Assembly (NCBI GenBank): GCA_009843625.1
Contig: VYDD01000363.1
Coordinates: 636 to 7,794, forward strand
Direction: 5' to 3'
DNA from: Gammaproteobacteria bacterium
GTDB lineage: Bacteria; Gemmatimonadota; Gemmatimonadetes; Longimicrobiales; Gaopeijiaceae
Length of the DNA stretch: 7,159 nt
Part shown: positions 1 to 6,061 of the stretch, one piece after another
Numbering within the stretch: position 1 is the first letter of the stretch
Layout of the letters: every line of letters begins with the position of its first letter
Notes under the pieces: generated by a model
Databases searched by the model: none
Told to the model about the DNA's origin: nothing
The model's input: the letters and a program-made list of their open reading frames with translations, nothing else
Translations under genes and position numbers: made by a program

Positions 1-29
1 ACCTGCTGCTGGCGTTCGGAGTCAGGTGA
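1..29 (+). CDS. Possible 3' end of an upstream gene (partial)
   Basis: Reading from position 3, the frame gives LLLAFGVR followed by TGA at 27-29. The leucine-rich tail would suit the end of a membrane protein. The stop lies 34 nt before the next start codon, so the fragment could be the preceding member of the same operon. Eight codons are too few to identify it or to prove it is coding, so this is a low-confidence call. Confidence 0.3.
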
Positions 30-63
30 CTCGCCCCGCCATGCCCGGGATCGGAGGACGGGA

Positions 64-906
64 ATGACTGGATGCGGAAGGTTGGCTCTGCCGTTGCCGG
101 CGGCCATGGTCTTGCTGATATCGGCCTGCGCCGGGAGCGACGGCATCCCCCGGACGGCGTCCGGCAACCCCGACATGAACGGCCTGTGGCAGGCCCTCGG
201 GAACGCCCACTGGGACATCGAGCCGCACGCGGCCCGCCCGGCGCTCGCCATGCAGCCCGGTCCGGTGGTCCCGGTCCCGGCGAACGAGGTCCTCGCCCTG
301 GGCGCCGTCGGATCCGTCCCGTCCGGCTACGGCGTCGTCGAGGGAGGCGAGATCCCCTACCTGCCCGAAGCGCTGGCGCTGCGCAACGAGAACCGGGAGC
401 GATGGCTCGAGCGCGATCCCGAGATCAGGTGCTACCTCCCGGGCGTCCCGCGCGCCACCTACATGCCCTTCCCCTTCCGCATCTTCCAGAGCGAGAGCAG
501 GTTCTTCATCGCCTACGAGTACGCGGGCGCAATGCGCGACATCTACCTTGACGAGCCGGGACCGCCGCAGGTGGATTCCTGGATGGGCCAGTCCCACGGC
601 CGCTGGGAGGGCGATACCTTCGTGGTCGAGGTGACCGGCTTCAACGGCCGGACATGGCTTGATCGGGCGGGGAATCACCATGGACCCGGCCTCAGGGTCA
701 CCGAACGCTACACCATGACCGGCCCGGATCACATCCTGTACGAGGCGGACCTGGATGACCCGGAAACGTTTTCCCGCCTCTGGACCATTCGCATGCCGCT
801 GTATCGCAACATCGACCCGAACGCGCGCCTGGGACAGTTCAAGTGCGTCGAGTTCGTAGAGGAGCTGATATATGGACATCTGCGCAGGAACCCGCTCCCG
901 CGCTAG
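64..906 (+). CDS. Putative lipoprotein of the secreted 'GRWEGDT' family
   Basis: 280-residue exported protein of unknown biochemical function. The start ATG has a strong Shine-Dalgarno GGAGG at 53-57, six bases upstream. The N-terminus has a hydrophobic stretch ending in the lipobox I-S-A-C, with the lipidated cysteine predicted at residue 22. The mature protein carries NPDMNGLW (about 35-42), DPEIRCYLPGVPR (118-130) and the family hallmark WMGQSHGRWEGDT (173-185). RVTERYTM (211-218), DDPETFSR (231-238) and a late cysteine (261) follow. The next gene encodes a longer paralogue with the same motifs in the same order. From memory such proteins are common in Acidobacteriota, Gemmatimonadota and some Gammaproteobacteria, usually annotated hypothetical. 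The two conserved cysteines (123 and 261) could form a disulfide or hold a ligand; this is inference. The gene leads an operon with 872-1969 and 1971-2447. Confidence 0.85.
   Translation: MTGCGRLALPLPAAMVLLISACAGSDGIPRTASGNPDMNGLWQALGNAHWDIEPHAARPALAMQPGPVVPVPANEVLALGAVGSVPSGYGVVEGGEIPYLPEALALRNENRERWLERDPEIRCYLPGVPRATYMPFPFRIFQSESRFFIAYEYAGAMRDIYLDEPGPPQVDSWMGQSHGRWEGDTFVVEVTGFNGRTWLDRAGNHHGPGLRVTERYTMTGPDHILYEADLDDPETFSRLWTIRMPLYRNIDPNARLGQFKCVEFVEELIYGHLRRNPLPR
859..864 (+). promoter_or_regulatory. Shine-Dalgarno inside the preceding gene, fixing the 872 start
   Basis: GAGGAG lies inside the 3' end of the lipoprotein gene, seven bases before the ATG at 872. It supports starting the second gene at 872, with a 35-nt overlap and probable translational coupling. 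The later in-frame GTG would remove the positively charged n-region of the signal peptide. Confidence 0.6.
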
Positions 907-1969
907 AACGAAACCCGGCCTGACGGTGCTGGCCGCGACGCTGGCCCTGTCATTCGGTCCGTCTCTGCTCGCCTCTTCCCTGCGCGCCCAGCAGCCGGAG
1001 CGCCCATCGACGAACTGGACGATGCCGCGCACGCCCGACGGACACCCCGACCTGCAGGGCAACTGGACCAACGCCACGGTTACCCCGATCCAGCGCCCCG
1101 AGGGACAGGGGCCGGTCTTCACCTGGGAGGAAGTGGCGAGGATCGAAGGGCGCGTCGTCGAGTCGCGGGCGGAAGGCTACGCCGACAGCGACCCCAACCG
1201 GGAAGCCCCGCCCGTCGGCGGCGTGTTCACGGGCAACGCCCGCTTCGATGCCGCGACGGGAGGCACGGGCGGATACAACGCCTTCTATATCGACGCCGGC
1301 GAGCGCGTTGCGATCTTCAACGGCGAACCAAGGACTTCCCTGATCGTCGATCCGCCCGACGGACGAGTCCCCGAGCTGAGCGAAGAGGGCCGTGAGCGCG
1401 TCACGGAGCGGCGGCGGCTGGCTCAACGGTTCGGCGCCTACGACAACCCGGAGAATCGGCCGCTCGGCGAGCGCTGCATCATGTCGTTCGGCTCGAACGC
1501 CGGGCCGCCGATGCTCCCGAACTACTTCTACAACAACAACTACACGATCGTGCAGACGCCGGACCACGTCATGATCATGACCGAGATGGTCCATGATGTC
1601 CGCATCATACGGCTCGGCGAGCCGCGCCGGCTGCCCGGGCATATCCGCCCGTGGATGGGCGATTCGTGGGGCCGCTGGGAGGGAGACACCCTTGTCGTTG
1701 AGACCACGAACCTCCATCCCAACCAGACGCTGCAGGGCATCCCGCCCTCCGCGGAGATGAAGGTCGTCGAGCGCTTCACGCTGGCGGACGAGCACACGAT
1801 CAACTACGAATTCACCGTCGATGATCCGCGCATGTTCTCCCGGAACTGGAGCGGCGAAGTGCCGTTCACGCGGCTCGACGGGCTCGTCTACGAATACGCC
1901 TGCCACGAGGGCAACTACTCGCTCGAGAACGTGCTTCGCGGCGCACGGGCGCAGGAACGGAGGCAGTGA
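872..1969 (+). CDS. Secreted 'GRWEGDT' family protein, long paralogue
   Basis: 365-residue exported protein, function unknown. It starts with a basic n-region (RSRARTK, 8-14) and a hydrophobic core (about 17-35). Signal peptidase I cleavage is likely near A39 (LRA|QQ), so it is probably soluble rather than lipidated. Motifs in order: PDGHPDLQGNW (55-65), GERCIMSFGSNAGPP (199-213), WMGDSWGRWEGDT (261-273), VVERFTL (298-304), DDPRMFSRNW (317-326) and YEYACHEGNY (340-349). Cysteines 202 and 344 line up with 123 and 261 of the upstream lipoprotein, whose motif order is identical. The extra length lies mainly in the N-terminal half (about 66-195). The N-terminal PDG.PDLQGNW signature recurs in this family. 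It overlaps the gene before it by 35 nt and is 1 nt from the DUF6152 gene after it, so the three are almost certainly one transcript. Confidence 0.87.
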   Translation: MDICAGTRSRARTKPGLTVLAATLALSFGPSLLASSLRAQQPERPSTNWTMPRTPDGHPDLQGNWTNATVTPIQRPEGQGPVFTWEEVARIEGRVVESRAEGYADSDPNREAPPVGGVFTGNARFDAATGGTGGYNAFYIDAGERVAIFNGEPRTSLIVDPPDGRVPELSEEGRERVTERRRLAQRFGAYDNPENRPLGERCIMSFGSNAGPPMLPNYFYNNNYTIVQTPDHVMIMTEMVHDVRIIRLGEPRRLPGHIRPWMGDSWGRWEGDTLVVETTNLHPNQTLQGIPPSAEMKVVERFTLADEHTINYEFTVDDPRMFSRNWSGEVPFTRLDGLVYEYACHEGNYSLENVLRGARAQERRQ

Positions 1970-1970
1970 G

Positions 1971-2447
1971 ATGCGCGGGATGAATGGAGCGCCGCTCGGG
2001 GCGGTGGTCGTCGCACTGGGAGCGGTAGTCGTCACGCTGGCGGCGATGGTCGCGGCGCCGTTGGTGGCCCACCACGCCTTCGGCGCCGAATTCGACCGCA
2101 ACGCGCCGATCAGGCTGCAGGGCCGGATCGTGAGGCTGGAATGGGTGAACCCCCACACCTGGATTCACCTGGAGATCGAGAACGAGGACGGAGCCGCCGA
2201 AGTCTGGGCCGTGGAGGGAGGAACCCCCAACGTGCTGCTCAGACGGGGGCTGCGCAGGGACTGCCTGCAGCCCGGCACCGAGATCATCGTGGACGGCTAC
2301 CAGGCCAAGGACCACTCCCTCAGGCGCGCCAACGGACGTGACGTGACCTTCACCGACGGCAGCAAGATCTTCCTGGGTTCGTCGGGGACGGGCGCGCCCT
2401 ACGATGAGGACCTGATCAGGGCCCGGCGGGAACGGGGACGCTGTTAG
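1971..2447 (+). CDS. DUF6152 family exported small protein
   Basis: 158 residues. ATG 1971 follows the previous stop by one base and has GGAGG at 1959-1963, seven bases upstream. ATG 1980 in the same frame is an alternative. A hydrophobic segment (about 8-32) ends just before HHAFGAEFD (34-42), the typical DUF6152 opening after signal peptide removal. WVNPHTWIHLEI (58-69), GGTPNVLLRRG (83-93), LQPGTEIIVDGY (99-110), AKDHS (112-116) and NGRDVTFTDG (121-130) follow, all matching the family pattern as I recall it. The alternating beta-strand pattern suggests a small OB-like barrel; this is inference. The paired histidines right after the cleavage site could bind a metal or cap the mature N-terminus. 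The family has no assigned function that I know of. It commonly occurs near DUF6644 membrane proteins, as it does here. Confidence 0.87.
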   Translation: MRGMNGAPLGAVVVALGAVVVTLAAMVAAPLVAHHAFGAEFDRNAPIRLQGRIVRLEWVNPHTWIHLEIENEDGAAEVWAVEGGTPNVLLRRGLRRDCLQPGTEIIVDGYQAKDHSLRRANGRDVTFTDGSKIFLGSSGTGAPYDEDLIRARRERGRC

Positions 2448-2449
2448 CG
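2439..2449. terminator. Weak stem at the convergent gene junction
   Basis: CGCT-GTT-AGCG forms a 4-bp stem with a 3-nt loop overlapping the DUF6152 stop codon. Only 24 nt separate this stop from the stop of the opposing gene, and no U-tract or stronger hairpin is present. It may play some part in bidirectional termination, but the stem is too short to rely on. Confidence 0.15.
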
Positions 2450-2471
2450 CCGATCCGCGCGGCATCTCCAT

Positions 2472-2942
2472 CTACGAAAACCCGATCCACCTCCCCGCCG
2501 CCGCCACGGTGAACCACAGGGCCAGCGAGACCCCACCGACGATGCGGCCGGTCGCGCCGGGTGCGTCCGCCTCCCGACGCGCCACCCGCTCCCGCACCGC
2601 GAAGGTGAAGGTCAGCGCCACCGGCAGCGTACAGATCTTCACCCAGAACGAAGTGTTGTAGTAGGCCCTGATCGCCTCGGAGAGGAAGAGTGGTACGCCG
2701 GTGGCGGCCATGAGCACCAGGCTGCCGACCAGCCACGGACGCGCGTTGCGCGCAAGCCGGGCCACCGGCTGGGAAGTGAGGCCCAGGCCGAGCAACCGGA
2801 GATCCACGACCAGCAGCGCGCCCCCGAGCACGCAGAGCCCGATCAGGTGCACCGCTTCGAGGACGGGGAAGGCCCACACCGATTCCGCGACCGCCCGGCC
2901 TAGCGCCGTCGACTCGCACCAGCGGAAGAACGGTTCGAGCAC
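2472..2942 (-). CDS. DUF6644-type four-helix membrane protein, copy B
   Basis: 156 residues, starting with GTG at 2942. That start lies six bases after the stop of copy A, with GGAG at 2952-2955 as a Shine-Dalgarno overlapping that stop. Four hydrophobic helices are visible, at about 25-46, 70-90, 101-117 and 133-150. Helix 1 carries WAFPVLEAVHLIGL (23-36), with histidine 32, and ends in VVDLRLLGL (45-53), the most family-like signature. Helix 2 has PWLVGSLVLMAATG (69-82). The C-terminal part has RIVGGVSLALW (133-143) and AGRWIGFS at the end. It is clearly paralogous to the gene directly upstream. Unlike copy A it lacks a histidine in the YYNTSFW loop (94-100) and at the end of helix 3. If those histidines bind haem or metal in the family, copy B may be a structural partner. 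Function unknown. Confidence 0.82.
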   Translation of the reverse strand: MLEPFFRWCESTALGRAVAESVWAFPVLEAVHLIGLCVLGGALLVVDLRLLGLGLTSQPVARLARNARPWLVGSLVLMAATGVPLFLSEAIRAYYNTSFWVKICTLPVALTFTFAVRERVARREADAPGATGRIVGGVSLALWFTVAAAGRWIGFS

Positions 2943-2948
2943 GGTCGC

Positions 2949-3515
2949 CTACTCCGCCCCCGCGGCGCCCACGCCACACCCCGCCAGCCGGTTCACCCAC
3001 GCCGACTGCGGCTGAAGGTCGCAGTCGAACCAGTTGTAGGCGATCAGGCGGCCGGCGATCACGACGACCGCCCAGGCCGTGAGCGACACCGCGCCGGCGA
3101 TCCGCGCGGCACGCGGGGGCGTCGTATCCTCGTCCCAGTCCCCCGCGTTACGGTGCACGCCGGCGTGGAAGATCGCCGCGTTGGCGCCGGCCAGCACCAG
3201 CACGACGACTTTCGCCCGGAAGAAGATGTTGTGGTAGTAGCGGAGCGGCTGCGAGTAGAAGAGAAGAAGGCCCGTCGCCGCCATGACGGCGAAGCCGAAC
3301 CGCGTCCACGGAAGCAGCCGCCCGGTAAACGCCGTAGCGGGCACCTTGCGGAAGGCGATGCCGGTGAGGCGCAGGTCCATCATGATGGTGGTGCCTACGA
3401 AGAGACCGAGCGTCAGGACGTGTGTCGATTCCACCAGGGGCCAGACGTACAGCGACTCGAGCAGAGCCACGCTCCAGGAGGTGTCGCCGAGCCAGCCCAG
3501 GAAGCGCTCGATCAC
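2949..3515 (-). CDS. DUF6644-type four-helix membrane protein, copy A
   Basis: 188 residues from GTG at 3515. I prefer this start because it gives VIERFLGWLGDTSW, a family-like N-terminus, 13 nt after the upstream stop. A longer frame from ATG 3590 would only re-read the 3' end of the cytochrome gene. No clear Shine-Dalgarno is seen. Hydrophobic helices lie at about 24-46, 70-88, 101-117 and 138-158. Signatures are WPLVESTHVLTL (25-36), MMDLRLTGI (45-53), VMAATGLLLF (77-86), LRYYHNIFFRAK (91-102), NAAIFHAGVH (112-121) and AGRLIAYNWF (154-163). Histidines 32, 95, 117 and 121 are candidate haem or metal ligands near membrane faces (inference). A C-terminal tail of about 25 residues, absent from copy B, contains two cysteines (165 and 180). 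It lies between the class II cytochrome gene and copy B in one minus-strand operon. Confidence 0.8.
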   Translation of the reverse strand: MIERFLGWLGDTSWSVALLESLYVWPLVESTHVLTLGLFVGTTIMMDLRLTGIAFRKVPATAFTGRLLPWTRFGFAVMAATGLLLFYSQPLRYYHNIFFRAKVVVLVLAGANAAIFHAGVHRNAGDWDEDTTPPRAARIAGAVSLTAWAVVVIAGRLIAYNWFDCDLQPQSAWVNRLAGCGVGAAGAE

Positions 3516-3528
3516 GGGGCGCGCCGGA

Positions 3529-4014
3529 TCACGGGACTTTCGGGTCCGCGTCGTAGGAGGGGCGCAGCGTCTCGGCGGCGTAGACGGCATGGCATCCGGT
3601 GCAGACCAGGTACACCTCGCCGCCCACCTCGAAGACGGCGTCGGGATCCCGGGCCCGGGCCGCTTCCACCGCGCGCCTTCCGATCTCGATCATCGCACGG
3701 GACATCGTCTTCCAGTGGTCCCGGCCCTGGGCGCGATCCTCGAGCAACAGAAGGTTGCCGGACTCCGCCAGCACGAAGGCCGCGTTTTCCACAGCCTCCC
3801 ACTCCGCGGCGCCAACGGGCTCGATGTAGTGCGTGCCCTCCTCGTCCATGATCACGCCCACGGCATCCCAGTACACCTCCGCCGCCGGCTCGATGACCGA
3901 CAGCATGAGCTGGCGCGAGTCGGCCACCGCGGCGAACGGAGGTGGCTCGGGCGCGTCGGTACAACCGAGCAGGGCGAGCACGGTCAGGGCGATGATCGGG
4001 CCGGGCTTCTTCAT
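3529..4014 (-). CDS. Class II cytochrome c-like lipoprotein, single haem
   Basis: 161 residues. The signal region is MKKPGPIIALTVLALLGC, with lipobox A-L-L-G-C and lipidated cysteine 18. This is why ATG 4014 is preferred over in-frame ATGs at 4068 and 4080, although none has a good Shine-Dalgarno. One haem-binding site, CTGCH, lies at 138-142 near the C-terminus. The mostly helical region before it and the late CxxCH match the four-helix class II cytochromes (c'/c-556 type) rather than class I, which carries haem near the N-terminus. Methionine 37 in the first predicted helix is a candidate sixth ligand. If it does not ligate haem, a five-coordinate c'-like centre is possible. Probably anchored to the membrane and exposed to the periplasm. 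It heads the operon with the two DUF6644 proteins, suggesting electron exchange with them or with the soluble products of the facing operon (inference). Confidence 0.82.
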   Translation of the reverse strand: MKKPGPIIALTVLALLGCTDAPEPPPFAAVADSRQLMLSVIEPAAEVYWDAVGVIMDEEGTHYIEPVGAAEWEAVENAAFVLAESGNLLLLEDRAQGRDHWKTMSRAMIEIGRRAVEAARARDPDAVFEVGGEVYLVCTGCHAVYAAETLRPSYDADPKVP

Positions 4015-4129
4015 GGCCCGCAAAGTTGCCCGGGCGGCACGGTCGCGAAAGGGGATCGTCACGTCCATGTTGTCCCGCATGGCATCCCGCCCGCCGGGGA
4101 CCCACACCGACACCGAACCGGAAACCCGC
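4015..4129. promoter_or_regulatory. Divergent intergenic region
   Basis: 115 bases separate the divergent starts of the cytochrome lipoprotein (-) and the serine hydrolase (+). Promoters for both must lie here or within the neighbouring 5' ends. The stretch is GC-rich; I see no convincing -10/-35 pair, operator palindrome or riboswitch. Part of it stays open in the cytochrome frame (ATGs at 4068 and 4080), so the exact boundary is uncertain. Confidence 0.35.
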
Positions 4130-5404
4130 ATGAAGCTCACGCCGAACAGTGGGCCGCGCGCCGCGCCGCGTTCCCTCTCCATCGCCTTCCTCCTCGCGCT
4201 GGCCGGGACCGCCCTGGCCCCTTCCGCCGGATCCGGCCAACTGTGGACCACCGCCGAGCCCGAAGAAGTCGGCATGTCCAGCGAGGTGCTCGCCCGCATC
4301 CCGCCAACCATGCAGCGGCTGATCGACGGCGACGGGACGGCGGGAATCATGACCCTGGTGTCCCGCAGGGGCGAGATCGTGCACTGGAACGCACAGGGTT
4401 GGCGCATCCGCGAAGAGGACCCTCTCGAGCCCGACGACATCTTCCGCATCTATTCCATGACCAAGCCCGTCACGAGCGTCGCGGCCATGATCCTCGTCGA
4501 GGACGAGCTTCTCTCGCTGGACGACGAACTCGGGAGCGTCCTCCCGGACTTCGCCGGCGTCCAGGTCTACGAGAACGGAGGAACCCGGCCGCCCAGCCGA
4601 CCCATCCTCATCCGCGATCTGCTCCTGCACACGTCCGGACTCACCTACGGATTCTTCGGCGACAGCCCCGTCGACTCGATGTACAACCGCGAGCTGAACG
4701 CGCTCCCCGAAGGCGACGGCGGCGACCTGGAAGAAAGGACCGCCACCATCGCGTCGCTTCCCCTGATCGACGATCCCGGCGCGCGCTGGAACTACAGCGT
4801 GTCCACGGACGTGCTCGGGCGCGTCGTGGAGGTGGTATCGGGCCAGTCGCTGAGCGACTTCTTCCGCGAGCGCATCTTCCAGCCGCTGGGCATGGACGAC
4901 ACAGGGTTTCGCGTGCCGGCCGCCAAGCTCGATCGCTTCGCCGCGATGTACCTCCGCAGCGGCGACGGCCTCGGGCCGGCGGTGACTCCCGGCGAAGGCC
5001 CCTTCACCCGTCCCCCGACCTGGCTCACCGGCGGCGGCGGCCTGGTTTCCACGGCCGGCGACTACCTCCGCTTCTGCCGAATGCTGCTGGGCGAGGGCGA
5101 ACTCGACGGCGTGAGACTCCTGCGGCCCGAGACGGTCCGCCTCATGACCGCCAACCACCTGCCTGACGAGATGATTCCCATCCTGGGCCTGGACGACCAG
5201 GGGTTCGGCCTGGGCTTCGCCGTCTCGGTCGGAGCCAACGCGGGAAGCTACTGGTGGTCGGGCATTGCCAACACCTATTTCTGGGTGGACCCCCGGGAGG
5301 AGATCGTCGCGATGGCGTGGACGCAGCTTCAGCCCTACGGCGCGGCACCGCTCGACGGCCTTCTGAGACCGCTCGTGTACGAGGCCATCATCGAGCGGAA
5401 CTGA
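4130..5404 (+). CDS. Serine hydrolase, beta-lactamase/family VIII esterase fold (peptidase S12-like)
   Basis: 424 residues, exported. The start ATG 4130 gives a basic n-region and hydrophobic core (about 16-30), followed by a mature start near residues 31-37. Upstream ATGs in frame would add polar sequence before the signal peptide and are rejected. The catalytic S-x-x-K is S109-M-T-K112 in YSMTKPV. The second motif is Y222-S in WNYSVSTDVLGRVVE (220-234). HTSGLTYGF (167-175) and QPLGMDDTGF (251-260) are typical of this group. The third motif, HTG or KTG in true beta-lactamases, is here WSG (376-378) within WWSGIANTYFWVDP, as in family VIII carboxylesterases. It more likely cleaves esters, amides or D-amino-acid peptides than beta-lactam antibiotics. 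It is transcribed away from the cytochrome operon, so no shared role is evident. The length is normal and all core motifs are intact. Confidence 0.92.
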   Translation: MKLTPNSGPRAAPRSLSIAFLLALAGTALAPSAGSGQLWTTAEPEEVGMSSEVLARIPPTMQRLIDGDGTAGIMTLVSRRGEIVHWNAQGWRIREEDPLEPDDIFRIYSMTKPVTSVAAMILVEDELLSLDDELGSVLPDFAGVQVYENGGTRPPSRPILIRDLLLHTSGLTYGFFGDSPVDSMYNRELNALPEGDGGDLEERTATIASLPLIDDPGARWNYSVSTDVLGRVVEVVSGQSLSDFFRERIFQPLGMDDTGFRVPAAKLDRFAAMYLRSGDGLGPAVTPGEGPFTRPPTWLTGGGGLVSTAGDYLRFCRMLLGEGELDGVRLLRPETVRLMTANHLPDEMIPILGLDDQGFGLGFAVSVGANAGSYWWSGIANTYFWVDPREEIVAMAWTQLQPYGAAPLDGLLRPLVYEAIIERN

Positions 5405-5412
5405 CGAAGGCG

Positions 5413-5427
5413 AGCGGAGACCCCGCT
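5413..5427. terminator. Possible bidirectional terminator hairpin
   Basis: AGCGG-AGACC-CCGCT forms a perfect 5-bp GC-rich stem with a 5-nt loop between two convergent genes. It starts 8 nt after the serine hydrolase stop and overlaps the DUF192 stop. No U-tract follows on either strand, so intrinsic termination is only plausible. Confidence 0.3.
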
Positions 5428-5974
5428 AGGTCCCGAACACAATCTCCGCCTGGGTCCCGACTGCGATCTCCATCTCCGCGAACCAGCCCTGCGGCACCTC
5501 CAGCGCGAACATCGCCGGGCCGGAGGACGTGTGCAGGCGGGTGGTCTCGGGCTCCATCTGCTGGATGTCGATGATGCGGGCATTCGCGTCCAGATAGGCG
5601 ATATCGAGCGGGATGAAGGTGTCCTGCATCCAGAAGGACCGGACCTCTTCGGTGCTGAACACGAAGATCATTCCGGCGCCGGGCGCGAGAAAGTCGCGGT
5701 CCTTGAGCCCCTGGCTGCGCTCATCCGGCGTGCGCGCGATCTCGGCGACCACCGTATCCGCGCCGAAGATCACCCAGGCAAGGTCGCGGCCGGGCCCCGC
5801 CGGCATGACCGCTTCGGACGCCTCGGGCCCGGACTGCGCATCGCCCTCGGAGCCGTTCGAGCGACAGCTCAGGAGCGGCAGCGCCAGGAGGAGGAAGAGG
5901 AGAAGCAGGTGGCCGCGACGCGGCGGCCGGCTCCTGCGCCGGTTGCAATCTGGAACACGAGCGGGTAAGAACAT
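5426..5974 (-). CDS. DUF192 family lipoprotein
   Basis: 182 residues from ATG 5974. A basic n-region (NRRRSRPPRR, 11-20) is followed by a strongly hydrophobic stretch (23-36) and lipobox L-L-S-C with cysteine 37. A polar linker leads to the DUF192 domain (about 67-181). Its landmarks are RTPDERSQGLKDRDFL (81-96), GAGMIFVFSTEE (99-110), FWMQDTFIPLDIAYLD (114-129), FALEVPQGWF (156-165) and VGTQAEIVF at the end. The usual GLM.R element reads GLKDR here. DUF192 proteins are small exported beta-rich domains of unknown reaction, widespread in bacteria and archaea. An in-frame ATG at 6064 with nearly the same upstream sequence could add 30 residues. That would put 66 residues before the lipobox, unlike a normal signal, so I keep the shorter form. 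Convergent with the serine hydrolase, divergent from the Trm112-like gene. Confidence 0.88.
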   Translation of the reverse strand: MFLPARVPDCNRRRSRPPRRGHLLLLFLLLALPLLSCRSNGSEGDAQSGPEASEAVMPAGPGRDLAWVIFGADTVVAEIARTPDERSQGLKDRDFLAPGAGMIFVFSTEEVRSFWMQDTFIPLDIAYLDANARIIDIQQMEPETTRLHTSSGPAMFALEVPQGWFAEMEIAVGTQAEIVFGT

Positions 5975-5985
5975 CGATTGCCTGC
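5972..5985. repeat. Copy 1 of a short direct repeat at alternative DUF192 starts
   Basis: CATCGATTGCCTGC. On the minus strand this reads as a weak Shine-Dalgarno (AGG) spaced six bases from ATG 5974. The same sequence with one extra C recurs at 6062-6076, where it surrounds the alternative in-frame ATG 6064. Confidence 0.45.
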
Positions 5986-6061
5986 CGAGGGTGGAAGGAT
6001 CGTCGTATCCGGCGCGCGCGGGCGTCTCGCCCTCCGGGGGGCGACGGTGGACGGACATTTC

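Noticed and set aside
22..1122. A 366-residue open frame on the minus strand opposite the first two genes
   Set aside because: It is a GC-driven shadow frame: low-complexity R/G/A/V/H-rich translation without recognisable motifs, antisense to two genes with clear signal peptides and shared family motifs.
950..2158. A 402-residue open frame on the minus strand
   Set aside because: Antisense to the long GRWEGDT paralogue and the DUF6152 gene. The composition is typical of the reverse complement of a high-GC gene, with no domain seen.
3512..5158. A 548-residue open frame on the minus strand
   Set aside because: It overlaps the cytochrome gene in another frame and is antisense to the serine hydrolase; no motifs support it.
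3283..5166. A 627-residue open frame on the plus strand
   Set aside because: It runs antisense to the cytochrome and DUF6644 genes and out of frame through the serine hydrolase; the translation is R/P/G-rich noise.
4130..5404. Reading the serine hydrolase as an antibiotic-resistance beta-lactamase
   Set aside because: The S-x-x-K and Y-S motifs are shared by esterases and D-peptidases of the same fold, and the third motif is WSG rather than KTG, so resistance is not supported.
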